NCBI GenBank assembly: GCA_021737645.1 | Contig: JAIPDO010000010.1 | Location: 19,551-83,550, forward strand | Direction: 5' to 3' | From: Desulfarculaceae bacterium | GTDB taxonomy: Bacteria > Desulfobacterota > Desulfarculia > Desulfarculales > Desulfarculaceae | Length of the DNA: 64,000 bases | Shown here: in pieces, positions 16,769-25,010 of the stretch | Numbering within the stretch: position 1 is the stretch's first letter | Layout: every line of letters starts with the position of its first letter | Position numbers and translations under genes: made by a program | The notes under the pieces: model-generated | What the model was told of the DNA's origin: nothing | Seen by the model: the letters and a program-made list of their open reading frames with translations, nothing else | The model's database searches: none

Positions 16769-17932
16769 ATGTACGACGCGTTGGTAGTCGGGGCGGGCCT
16801 CTCCGGGCTGGTGATGGTTGAAAGGCTATGCACCCAGCTCGGCTGGCGATGCTTGCTCGTAGACCGCAGGGAGCACCTGGGGGGGAACTGTTATGACGCG
16901 CCTGATCAAAACGGTGTCTTGACCCACATCTACGGCCCCCACTATTTCCGCACCGACTCCCCTGAATTGGTTCACTATCTAAGCAGGTTCACCGCTTGGC
17001 ACAAGACCCGATACACCGTGAGGTCCTTCACTGAAGGCAAGTATTGGAGCTTTCCCGTAAACCTGCGAACCTTTGAGCAACTGTTGGGCAGGGAGTCCTG
17101 CCAGGATGAGTTTCGCCGCTGGCTCGATGAGCACAGGGTGCCCATTGCCGACCCGAAAAACTCCGAGGAAATGATGCTGGCCTCTGTAGGGGAGGAACTC
17201 TACGAGAAGTTTTTCAAGGGCTACACCAAAAAACAGTGGTGCAAGGAACCGCGGGACCTGCATCCGTCAGTATGCGGCCGCATACCTATTCGCACCACGC
17301 GGGATGACAGCTATGTTGACGAAAGCTTTCAGGCCTTGCCCGCGGACGGCTATACGGCCATGTTCCAGCGCATGGTTGATACTTGCGGAGACAATCTGGA
17401 AATAAGGCTCGGGGTGGACTTTAGGGAGGTCAAGGACACCACCGCCTTTGGCCACCTGATCTACACCGGTCCCATAGATGAATACTTCCATGCCTGTCAC
17501 GGGCGGTTGGAGTATCGCTCCTTGCGTTTCGAGGTGGAGTCTTTCAGCTCCCGCAGCCTTGCGCAACAGGGAAAGAGTGGCGTTTGGCAGCCGTACCTAC
17601 AAGTCAACTACCCAAACTCGGGGCAATACACCCGTGCGGTGGAGATAAAGCACGCCACCAATCAAGAAACGCCGCACACCAACGTGGTTCGGGAGTACCC
17701 ACAGGAGTACACCCAGGACAACGATCCCTACTATCCCGTTCCCACGGATCGCAACCTGATGCTCTATAAAAAGTATGCCGCGATGGCGGAAATACAAAAG
17801 GGCGTCACTTTTCTGGGGCGCTTGGCAACTTATGCCTACCTCAACATGGACCAGGCCGTGGCCCAAGCGCTGCGAACCTTTGATGCCAAATTCGCCTCGT
17901 GCACGAAGAGGCGCCATCCAGGCCTTGCTTAA
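16769..17932 (+). CDS. glf: UDP-galactopyranose mutase
   Basis: A 387-residue FAD enzyme that converts UDP-galactopyranose to UDP-galactofuranose for surface polysaccharide. The N-terminal dinucleotide fold YDALVVGAGLSGLVMVERL is clear, followed by GGNCYDAPDQNG, GPHYFRTDSP (usually GPHIFHT), YWSFPVNLRTF, KGYTKKQW and RIPIRTTRDDSY, in the order seen in Glf proteins. GGGGGAAA precedes the ATG. The glycosyltransferase gene 30 bases downstream would use the product, but no larger polysaccharide cluster is visible nearby. Confidence 0.92.
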   Translation: MYDALVVGAGLSGLVMVERLCTQLGWRCLLVDRREHLGGNCYDAPDQNGVLTHIYGPHYFRTDSPELVHYLSRFTAWHKTRYTVRSFTEGKYWSFPVNLRTFEQLLGRESCQDEFRRWLDEHRVPIADPKNSEEMMLASVGEELYEKFFKGYTKKQWCKEPRDLHPSVCGRIPIRTTRDDSYVDESFQALPADGYTAMFQRMVDTCGDNLEIRLGVDFREVKDTTAFGHLIYTGPIDEYFHACHGRLEYRSLRFEVESFSSRSLAQQGKSGVWQPYLQVNYPNSGQYTRAVEIKHATNQETPHTNVVREYPQEYTQDNDPYYPVPTDRNLMLYKKYAAMAEIQKGVTFLGRLATYAYLNMDQAVAQALRTFDAKFASCTKRRHPGLA

Positions 17933-17962
17933 CCTTTTGGCGCGTACTTGCGATATTGAAAA

Positions 17963-19147
17963 ATGCCTGCCATGGACAAACAGAAAAAGCCGCTGATTAT
18001 ATACTTCGCCCCGTGGACCTACTGGGAGAGGGAAAATCGTAGCCAGCCCCTGGCCCGAGCTCTTGCCGACCTAGGGCACCACGTGCTCTACGTGAATTAT
18101 CCCCTGGGGCCGCGATATCTCAGCCGGGTCAAGGGCCTGTTTGTCAGGCATCCCTTTCGCCGCGTTCAACCGCGTCTGCACATGACCTTCGGCGGCCCGG
18201 TCCTGCCCACCTACTCCTGGCGGGACATGATCTACATTCCACCGGAGGGGCCTTCAGGGAGGCAGCAGGCCTTTGTTGAATATCTGGTCAGAATCGTGGG
18301 CCAAGAGCCCTTCCGGGGGCGAGAATTAATCGTCCTGTCCAGCCGCATGATATCCCAGTTATTTGCGCGCCGGGTGCGGCCCTCCCTGTGCGCCATAGAC
18401 ATTGAAGACCCATGGTCCCACTTCGGGGAGGTCTGGAAAATGCCCCGGCGGGAACTGGTGCCGGCGCTCAGAAGTTTCTGCGGCGATGCTGACGTGGTTT
18501 TTGCCAATGGCCACAATATTGCCAAGGACGCGTGTGAGTCGTTTTTGGACACAGAGCCTCAAATTCTGCTCAATGGGGTGGACCCCGGCAAGTTCGCCCC
18601 CGACCCTTTGGTCCCTCGCCCCCCGGATTATCCCCCAGGGCCCAGCATTATGTACTCCGGCACGGTGCACGAGCGAATCGATTTCGACTTGCTGGAACCT
18701 GCTTTCAAGGCTTTTCCCAAAATCAATTTCATTTTCTTGGGGGGGGTGTTCTCCCATTTTGAGGCCCAAACCAAAAAGTTGGCGTCGCGCCATCCCAATG
18801 TTGTTTTTTTGGGCCATCGCGAGGTGGGGGAGCTTCCCGCCTATTTGCAGCAGGCGGATATGTTCATGATGCCCTCTTGCCTCGATGAGGCCTGGACCCG
18901 GGCCTTTCCCGCCAAACTCTTCGAGTATTTCATCTTCGGCAAGGAAACGATCTCCACTTTTGCCATTAAAGACATACCCGAGGAGTACCAGTTCGCGATA
19001 AGGGTGGCCCCGGACGCCGACAGCTTCATTAGCCATCTAAAAGAGGGCCTTGAAGGCTGCCCGCGCGGCGCGCAAATCGCGGCTTATGGCCGGCAACAGG
19101 ATTGGCGATTGCGGGCGGCTCAAGTGGCCCGGAGCCTGGGCCTTTAG
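17963..19147 (+). CDS. GT4-like glycosyltransferase, possibly galactofuranosyl
   Basis: A 394-residue cytoplasmic GT-B protein. The N-terminal half starts PLIIYFAPWTYWERENRSQPLA (first Rossmann strand, donor-side loop), and the C-terminal half has ILLNGVDPGKFAP, IMYSGTVHERIDFDLL, VFLGHREVGELPAYLQQAD and AFPAKLFEYFIFGKETIST, typical of GT4 enzymes. The position right after glf suggests use of UDP-Galf, but substrate cannot be read from sequence. Start ATG 17963 (or 17972) has no strong ribosome site, consistent with coupling to glf. Confidence 0.8.
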   Translation: MPAMDKQKKPLIIYFAPWTYWERENRSQPLARALADLGHHVLYVNYPLGPRYLSRVKGLFVRHPFRRVQPRLHMTFGGPVLPTYSWRDMIYIPPEGPSGRQQAFVEYLVRIVGQEPFRGRELIVLSSRMISQLFARRVRPSLCAIDIEDPWSHFGEVWKMPRRELVPALRSFCGDADVVFANGHNIAKDACESFLDTEPQILLNGVDPGKFAPDPLVPRPPDYPPGPSIMYSGTVHERIDFDLLEPAFKAFPKINFIFLGGVFSHFEAQTKKLASRHPNVVFLGHREVGELPAYLQQADMFMMPSCLDEAWTRAFPAKLFEYFIFGKETISTFAIKDIPEEYQFAIRVAPDADSFISHLKEGLEGCPRGAQIAAYGRQQDWRLRAAQVARSLGL

Positions 19148-19510
19148 GTTGAAGCCGACAAGGACGCGTACGACGCCGTCTTATTGAATCGATCAAAACA
19201 TTTCAGAGGCTGCTTCTAAACTCCCTCCCAGCTTTCACATAGCTGCCTTTTGCCCGTGCCTTGCGCTGCAAAATGCTATGATTTTAGTAGGAGCTCCAAC
19301 TTCAGAACAATTTTTGAATAGACGGTTGGGGCGTTGCGGAGCAACGGAACGCCTAACGCGTTTAAAAGGCCGCCGTTGCGGTCGAAGCCAAGCTAAATAT
19401 TTAGACTCGCCATCCTGAACTTTACTTCTTGAAATCCGAGTCTGCCCCTGCGTTGGCCATGATTGGCCCGCGGTAACCTGTCTGCGCACCAGCTATTAAA
19501 GGAGTCATCC
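19148..19510. other. Intergenic region ahead of the glycyl radical enzyme
   Basis: No gene seen. It is AT-richer than its neighbours. A perfect short dyad, CGTTGC-GGA-GCAACG, lies at 19332-19346 and may be an operator or RNA hairpin. No acceptable sigma-54 or sigma-70 promoter stands out. AAAGGAG at 19498-19504 is the ribosome site of the next gene. Confidence 0.4.
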
Positions 19511-22498
19511 ATGCAGCCTGCCCTGAGCCCCAAGCCGGCTGAGCAGTTGTACGCCCTGCTCAGTTCCACCGCCGAGATGTTCAACGAGCGCCCCGACCTT
19601 CAGGACGAAATGAAGGGCACCCAGGGCTGGATCAACGCCACGGTGGGCTTCCGCGCAGCAGACGGCAGCATGGGTGCGGCGGTGGCTATAAAACAAGGCT
19701 CCGTCACCGCCCTGGACCACCTCCCCGAGGACAGGGACGCCTGCCTGGTGTTCCGCACCGCCGCGGACTTCAACGCCTTCCAGAGCGCCAGCAAGGACGA
19801 GGCCTCCAAGATGATCCTTAAGGGCCGCATCTGGATCGAGGGGACCATAGCCTATTACAACTATGCCGAGTATTTGGTGAACCTTTTGTTTCTGGATCAG
19901 GCCAAGTCGGTGGCCGAGCAGACGATGCACGAGCACAAGCTGGAGAATTTGCGCATCGCCGACGGCGCCGACACCAGCGGCCGCGATGAAAAGGCGCGGC
20001 GCAAGACAGAGCGCCTGCGGGGAGAGAGGGTGGACCCCGGCGTGAAATGGCTGGAAGACCCTTATCTCTCCGAGATGGGCATGGAGGACTTCCCCCGCTT
20101 GGAGCGCTTCCGCAGGGAGTTGTTCAAGACCAAGGCCCAGGTGAGCAGCGAGCACGGCAAGCTGCTCACCGACTTTTTCGTGGCCAACGGCTACGAAACC
20201 ATGCCCGACGGCACCCCCTGGGAGCCCAACCTGCGCAAGGCCAAAAGCTTCTATCACCTGATGGCCAATCGTCAAGCCCTGATCCGCCAGGGCGATCTGC
20301 TGGCCGGCACCTACACCCCTTACCCCGTCTTCGGCCTGGTCAACCAGCCTTACACTTTTGGCTGGCAGGTGTGGGGTGAGCTCAGGACCCTGGGCTTCCG
20401 CGAGCTGGATTCCTACCGCATTGACGAGGAGACCATCGAGACCCTTCACAAGCACGTGATGCCATTTTTCGCCACTCGCAACATCCAGGACCTGTGGAAA
20501 AAGCAATTCGACACCCCCCTGGCGTCCCAAATCCACGAGCGCTATTTCGCGGTCTTTTACTACAAGACCGTGTCCCACAGCCAGACCACGCCGGGCCATG
20601 TGAAGGTCATGAAGCTTGGCTTGGACGGCATCCGCGGGCTGATAGCCGACGAGCTGGCCAACGACCCGGCCGCCGACCAGGAGAAGAAGGACACCCTGGA
20701 AGCCATGAAGATAAGCATGGACGCGGTGTCCTCCTACACCAAAAACCTGGCCGCCCAGGTGAGCAAGGAGGCCGAGGCCGAGAGCGACCCAGCCCGCCGA
20801 GGCGAGCTGGCCGAAATTCACCGCATTTTATGCAAGGTGCCGGACCAACCGGCCGAGACGCTATACGAGGCGGTGCAGGCCATGTGGATCGTGCATGTGG
20901 CCCTGGGCCTGGAGAGCAGCGACGACGGGCCCCACTTGGGCCGCCTGGACCAACTGTTGCAGCCCTATTTCGACAGCGACCTTGCAAAGCTCGAGACCGA
21001 CCAGGAGCGCCAGGCCTATATCAAAAGGGCGGTGGAACTGATCGGCTGCCTGTACCTGCGCCTGTCCAGTCACTACAACATAACCATGGAGATCACCTCC
21101 TGGATGAACTCCGGCGGGCCGCCTTCGACCACCATCAACCTGGGCGGGGTTGCCCCGGACGGCGGCGACGCGGTCAACGACATGACCTACGTGATCCTCA
21201 AGGTCACCGAACTGCTGAACCTCAACGACCCCAACATGCACGCCCGCTTCATGCCCGGGGTCAACAGCGAAACCTATCTCAAGCGGGTGTGCGAGGTGAA
21301 CTACATTACCGGGGCCACCCCCTGCATCCACAACGACGCGGCGGTGATCGATGCGCTCACCGGGGTCAATAACGACTGGCCCCTTGAGGACATCCGGGAG
21401 TGGACCGCGGTGGGCTGCGTAGAGCCCTGCCTGTCGGGGATGCACTTCCCGGCCACCGGCAGCATAGAGCTCAACCTCATGGCCCCCTTGGAAATGGCGC
21501 TTAACAATGGGGTGCATCCCCTGCTGGAGTGGGCTTTGGGGCCCCAGACCGGCAAGGTGGAGGAGGGCGACTTCGAGACCTTCGATGATTTTATGGAGGC
21601 CTTCACTCGCCAATACCACTTCCTGTGTGGGGTGAGCGTGGAGGGCAACAACCAGCTGGGCCAAATCCACCAGCAGCACATGCCCTCGCCCCTTATCTCG
21701 GCCCTGGTGGATGACTGCATCTCCAAGGGCCGGGGCATTACCCGGGGCGGCGCCCGCTACAACACCAGCGGGGTCACCTCCATCGGCATGGCCGATGTGG
21801 CCGACTCGCTCAGCGCCATCAAAAAGGCGGTTTACGATGACAAGAAGGTGAGCTTCAAGGAACTCAAGGAGGCGCTCACCTACAACTTCGAGGGTTACAA
21901 GAATCTCAGGGCCTGGATACAGAACCATGTGCCCAAGTTTGGCTCCGGCGACCCAGGAGCCGTGGATATGGCCCAGCGGGTCACCGGCATGGTGGCCGAC
22001 TACGTGCACGGCCAACAAAACTACCGGGGCGGGCACTACACCTCGGGCTGGTGGTCCATGAACTACCACGCCATCTATGGCCGGGTCTCGGGCGCCTCGC
22101 CCTCGGGCCGCCTGGCCGGAGAGGCCTTCACCCCCGGCCTGACCCCCCAGGCCTCGGCCTCCAAGAACCTGCTGGACAACCTGCTGGACGTGGCCAAGCT
22201 GGACCCCACCACAATGGACAACAACATCGCCTTCAACGTGCGGGTGGTGCCTTCGGCCAAGGACAGCCACGAGCAGACCATCACCCGCATGAGCGATACC
22301 ATCAGGGCCTACTTCGAGCAGGGCGGCATGCAGGTGCAGTTCATCATGATCAACACCGACACCCTGCGCGACGCCATGGCCCACCCGGAGTACTACCCCG
22401 ACCTGCTGGTGCGCATCTCAGGCTATTGCGGCTACTTCACCAAGCTGCACCGCGACCTTCAACTGGAGATCATCCGGAGGAATGAATATGGCCTCTGA
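19511..22498 (+). CDS. Glycyl radical enzyme with SCP2-like N-terminal domain
   Basis: A 995-residue pyruvate-formate-lyase-superfamily enzyme. The thiyl cysteine lies in AVGCVEPCLSG (Cys about 636) and the glycyl radical site in VRISGYCGYFTKL (Gly about 971), 25 residues from the end as expected. GCVEP is shared by CutC, IslA, hydroxyproline and glycerol dehydratase-type enzymes, so the substrate is unassigned. The first 135 or so residues are extra; WINATVGFRAADGSMGAAVA to MILKGRIWIEGTIAYYNY resembles the SCP2 lipid-carrier fold. Known enzymes of the group have about 780-900 residues. No small subunit of the benzylsuccinate synthase or hydroxyphenylacetate decarboxylase kind is next to it. 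ATG 19511 has AAAGGAG at 6 bases; the ORF start at 19463 is rejected. Confidence 0.88.
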   Translation: MQPALSPKPAEQLYALLSSTAEMFNERPDLQDEMKGTQGWINATVGFRAADGSMGAAVAIKQGSVTALDHLPEDRDACLVFRTAADFNAFQSASKDEASKMILKGRIWIEGTIAYYNYAEYLVNLLFLDQAKSVAEQTMHEHKLENLRIADGADTSGRDEKARRKTERLRGERVDPGVKWLEDPYLSEMGMEDFPRLERFRRELFKTKAQVSSEHGKLLTDFFVANGYETMPDGTPWEPNLRKAKSFYHLMANRQALIRQGDLLAGTYTPYPVFGLVNQPYTFGWQVWGELRTLGFRELDSYRIDEETIETLHKHVMPFFATRNIQDLWKKQFDTPLASQIHERYFAVFYYKTVSHSQTTPGHVKVMKLGLDGIRGLIADELANDPAADQEKKDTLEAMKISMDAVSSYTKNLAAQVSKEAEAESDPARRGELAEIHRILCKVPDQPAETLYEAVQAMWIVHVALGLESSDDGPHLGRLDQLLQPYFDSDLAKLETDQERQAYIKRAVELIGCLYLRLSSHYNITMEITSWMNSGGPPSTTINLGGVAPDGGDAVNDMTYVILKVTELLNLNDPNMHARFMPGVNSETYLKRVCEVNYITGATPCIHNDAAVIDALTGVNNDWPLEDIREWTAVGCVEPCLSGMHFPATGSIELNLMAPLEMALNNGVHPLLEWALGPQTGKVEEGDFETFDDFMEAFTRQYHFLCGVSVEGNNQLGQIHQQHMPSPLISALVDDCISKGRGITRGGARYNTSGVTSIGMADVADSLSAIKKAVYDDKKVSFKELKEALTYNFEGYKNLRAWIQNHVPKFGSGDPGAVDMAQRVTGMVADYVHGQQNYRGGHYTSGWWSMNYHAIYGRVSGASPSGRLAGEAFTPGLTPQASASKNLLDNLLDVAKLDPTTMDNNIAFNVRVVPSAKDSHEQTITRMSDTIRAYFEQGGMQVQFIMINTDTLRDAMAHPEYYPDLLVRISGYCGYFTKLHRDLQLEIIRRNEYGL

Positions 22499-23432
22499 GA
22501 TGCGTTCCGGCCGCCCCTTGATCATCGACATCAAGGGCAACTCCCTGGACGACGGGCCGGGCACCCGCTCGGTGGTGTTCATGAAGGGTTGCCCCCTCAA
22601 CTGCGTATGGTGCCAGAACCCGGAGAGCAAAAAGATCGGCCCGGAGCTGTGGTTCGAAGCGGACAAGTGCGTGGTCAGCGGGGGGTGCATCCCCGCCTGC
22701 CCCGAAGGAGCCCTGGCCGCGGATGAGCCACTGGCCATTGACCGGAACAAGTGCTCCCTTTGCTTCGACTGTGTGGACGCCTGCCCTTCCACCGCCCTCA
22801 AGCGGGTGGGCCAGGATATGCCCGTGGAGCAGGTGGTGGCCAAGATCGTGCCCTACAAGCCCTTCTTCGACACCACCGGCGGCGGGGCCACCCTGTCCGG
22901 CGGCGAGCCCACCCTGTTCATGGAGTTCACTTCCCAGTTGCTCCAAGCGCTCAAGGCCGAGGGCATCCACACCCTGGTGGAAACCGCCGGCCTGTTCAAC
23001 TTCGACGCCTTTGCCGAGATGATCCTGCCGCACACCGACATGATCTACATGGACATGAAGATCATCGACCCCGAGTTGCACAAGCGTTGGTGCGGAGTGG
23101 ACAACCGGCGCATCAAGGAGAACTTCGCCCGGCTGCACAAAATGGCCGGCGGCGTCGGCGGCTTTTCCATCAAGCCCCGCACCCCCCTGATTCCCGGCAT
23201 AACCGACACCGACGAGATGATGGCCTCTTTGGCCGAGTTCTATCTGGCCCACGGGGTAAAGCTGGCCGCCCTGGAGAAGAACAACCCCATCTGGTTCGAC
23301 AAGAGCGAAAAGGTGGGGGTGGAGCCGGATTTCGCGGCCGACGACCCGGCGCGCAGCTTTTACGACAACCAGCGTTACGGCGGCATAAAGCAGTTTTTTG
23401 AAGACCAGGGCATCACCATTCTGGAGTCGTGA
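22488..23432 (+). CDS. Glycyl radical enzyme activase (radical SAM)
   Basis: A 314-residue activating enzyme that abstracts hydrogen from the glycine of the upstream enzyme. CPLNCVWC supplies the CxxxCxxC motif of the SAM-binding [4Fe-4S] cluster. The inserted ferredoxin-like part carries two more cluster motifs (CVVSGGCIPACPEGAL and CSLCFDCVDACPSTAL), as in activases of the CutD/HpdA/BssD type. GGGATLSGGEPT is the glycine-rich SAM strand. The start at 22488 is 7 bases behind GGAGG and overlaps the end of the enzyme gene by 11 bases, tying the two together. Confidence 0.94.
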   Translation: MASEMRSGRPLIIDIKGNSLDDGPGTRSVVFMKGCPLNCVWCQNPESKKIGPELWFEADKCVVSGGCIPACPEGALAADEPLAIDRNKCSLCFDCVDACPSTALKRVGQDMPVEQVVAKIVPYKPFFDTTGGGATLSGGEPTLFMEFTSQLLQALKAEGIHTLVETAGLFNFDAFAEMILPHTDMIYMDMKIIDPELHKRWCGVDNRRIKENFARLHKMAGGVGGFSIKPRTPLIPGITDTDEMMASLAEFYLAHGVKLAALEKNNPIWFDKSEKVGVEPDFAADDPARSFYDNQRYGGIKQFFEDQGITILES

Positions 23433-23456
23433 GCCGCCCGGAGCGAGGTGCAAGCC

Positions 23457-23969
23457 ATGACCAAAGACTGGAAATACTATCTGGGCATTTCCCTGTTCGC
23501 CTACAGCTTCATCCCCATCTGCGTGGTGGCGGCGCTGCCCTTTTTGGGTATGAGCCTGGCCGAGTCCGGCACCCTGGCCGTGGTGTTTTTGGCCACCGGC
23601 GAGGTGGCCTTCTACACGGCGGCTGCCCTGCTGGGCAAGGAATTCCTGGCCGCGCTCAAGAAACGTTTCATGGGCTGGTTCCGGGCCAAGGACCGCCCGC
23701 CCCAGCCGGTGAGCCGGACCCGTCACCGCGCCGGAGTGATTTTGCTGGCCCTTAGCTTCCTACCCTACTATGCCGTGCTGGCGGACCTGCTTTTCTTCGC
23801 GCCGTTGGGGGCGGAGATCACCTTTTTGGCTTGGACCCTGGTGGGGGGAGAGGTGCTTGGCATAGTGGCCCTGTTCATGTTGGGGGCTCCTTTCTGGGAC
23901 CGTCTAAAACAACTTTTCTGCTGGAACGGTGGCCAGGCACAGGGCCCGGTCCCGTCTGCCGCCCCCTAG
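23457..23969 (+). CDS. Four-helix membrane protein with internal duplication, function unknown
   Basis: About 170 residues with four hydrophobic segments. The two halves are similar: YYLGISLFAYSFIPICVVAA to LATGEVAFYTAAALLGKEFL matches AGVILLALSFLPYYAVLADL to LVGGEVLGIVALFMLGAPFW, both with an FxP turn and a GEV motif, and both end in LKxxF. It lies 24 bases after the activase gene in the same operon. Such small membrane proteins sometimes accompany transporters; no function can be claimed. ATG 23457 is preferred to GTG 23448 because of GAGG at suitable distance. Confidence 0.75.
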   Translation: MTKDWKYYLGISLFAYSFIPICVVAALPFLGMSLAESGTLAVVFLATGEVAFYTAAALLGKEFLAALKKRFMGWFRAKDRPPQPVSRTRHRAGVILLALSFLPYYAVLADLLFFAPLGAEITFLAWTLVGGEVLGIVALFMLGAPFWDRLKQLFCWNGGQAQGPVPSAAP

Positions 23970-23987
23970 CCGTCAAAGGAGACCGAG

Positions 23988-24431
23988 ATGAAACGAGTTA
24001 TGCAATGCCTGCTGCTGCTGGCCCTGTTGTCTCTGATTGCCGCCTCCGGCGCCGTGGCCGGAGGCCTGGCCGGGGTGTGGAGCCTGGATATCAGCGATTA
24101 TAAAAACACCTGCGGCGGCAAACCTACCGCGGCCAAGGAGCTGAGCCTAACCCAGGATGGCCGCAAGCTCGCCGCGGCCATCGGGGTCAAGGGCGATGAC
24201 GGCAAGACCTACACCGGCACCTTCCATGGTTCCATGGACCAGGAGCAGCCACCGGCCAAGGCCTCGCTCTACGGCAAGTTCGAGGTGGCCGGCTTCAACA
24301 CCGAGGAGACGATCCAGATCAAGTTCTTGGATCAGAGCCGCTTTGCCGGAGCCTCCCAGTGGAAGACCCAGTCCGCTGACAAGAAGATCACTTGCGAGGG
24401 CAGCCAGAAGATAGCGGGCCGCAAAAAATAA
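23988..24431 (+). CDS. Small exported protein, function unknown
   Basis: A 147-residue protein with signal peptide (MKRVMQCLLLLALLSLIAAS to AVAGG) and a mature part of short predicted strands (GVWSLDISDY, KELSLTQDGRKLAAAIGV, TYTGTFHGSM). Two cysteines (in NTCGGK and ITCEGS) could form a disulfide. AAAGGAG stands 6 bases before ATG. It is the last gene of the glycyl radical operon; its periplasmic place is clear but its role is not. Confidence 0.72.
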   Translation: MKRVMQCLLLLALLSLIAASGAVAGGLAGVWSLDISDYKNTCGGKPTAAKELSLTQDGRKLAAAIGVKGDDGKTYTGTFHGSMDQEQPPAKASLYGKFEVAGFNTEETIQIKFLDQSRFAGASQWKTQSADKKITCEGSQKIAGRKK

Positions 24432-24466
24432 CCGGATTCCAATAGGCGAGAAGCCGCTCCTTTTAA

Positions 24467-24511
24467 GCTTCATCCCGGCCCCCAGCTCAGGGGGCGGGAT
24501 GAAGCGTTTTT
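24467..24511 (+). terminator. Rho-independent terminator of the glycyl radical operon
   Basis: A near-perfect 16-17 bp stem (GCTTCATCCCGGCCCCC / GGGGGCGGGATGAAGC, one bulge) with 6-base loop is followed by GTTTTT. It also separates this operon from the convergent DUF35-thiolase operon. Confidence 0.9.
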
Positions 24512-24584
24512 GAACACCCGAAAGAGCAAAAAAAGCGACAAGCCTCTAGAGGGGCTGCGGCAGCGTCAGCAGGCAGATGGCTGG

Positions 24585-25007
24585 TTATTCAGCCGCCGGC
24601 TGGAAGCCCAGCACCGTGTCGCCGGAGCCGTCCGGCCCCCCCTTGATGAACACCACCTCCATGGGCTGGCCCAAGGCCACGGAATCCGGATCGCTCAACT
24701 CCAGGCCCAGCAAGCGCGCCACCACCCGGGTGCCTTCGGCCAACTCCACCACCCCCACGGCGTATGGGTTGTCACGGCTAAAGCCTTCCTGCTTGAGGGC
24801 GGGCGGAGGCACGGTGATGGCGGTAAAGGCGCATAGCCGTCCCTTGCCGGACATGGCCACCCACTCCATCCGAGACAGGCGGCAGGTGGGGCACAGGGGT
24901 CGGGGCGGAGTGTAAAGCTCTTGACAGCTATTGCAGCGGCACCCCATCAGGCGTCCCTGGTCCAGGTGTTTTTGAAAGGATGAGTCGCTGAAAGGCATGT
25001 CTTGCAT
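24585..25007 (-). CDS. DUF35 zinc-ribbon/OB-fold protein, thiolase partner
   Basis: A 140-residue protein with a rubredoxin-like zinc ribbon (GCRCNSCQELYTPPRPLCPTCR; four Cys in two CxxC pairs) followed by an OB-fold (GKGRLCAFTAITVPPPALKQ, ARLLGLE). Such proteins form complexes with thiolases or hydratases handling acyl-CoA. The gene starts 4 bases after the stop of the thiolase gene and has AAAGGAG before its ATG, so the two proteins very likely work together. It is the last gene of the leftward TRAP operon. Confidence 0.9.
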   Translation of the reverse strand: MQDMPFSDSSFQKHLDQGRLMGCRCNSCQELYTPPRPLCPTCRLSRMEWVAMSGKGRLCAFTAITVPPPALKQEGFSRDNPYAVGVVELAEGTRVVARLLGLELSDPDSVALGQPMEVVFIKGGPDGSGDTVLGFQPAAE

Positions 25008-25010
25008 GAT

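Noticed and set aside
19441-19480. TTGGCCATGATTGGCC as a sigma-54 promoter for the glycyl radical enzyme
   Set aside because: The spacing between GG and GC is 9, not 10, and the other consensus bases do not fit.
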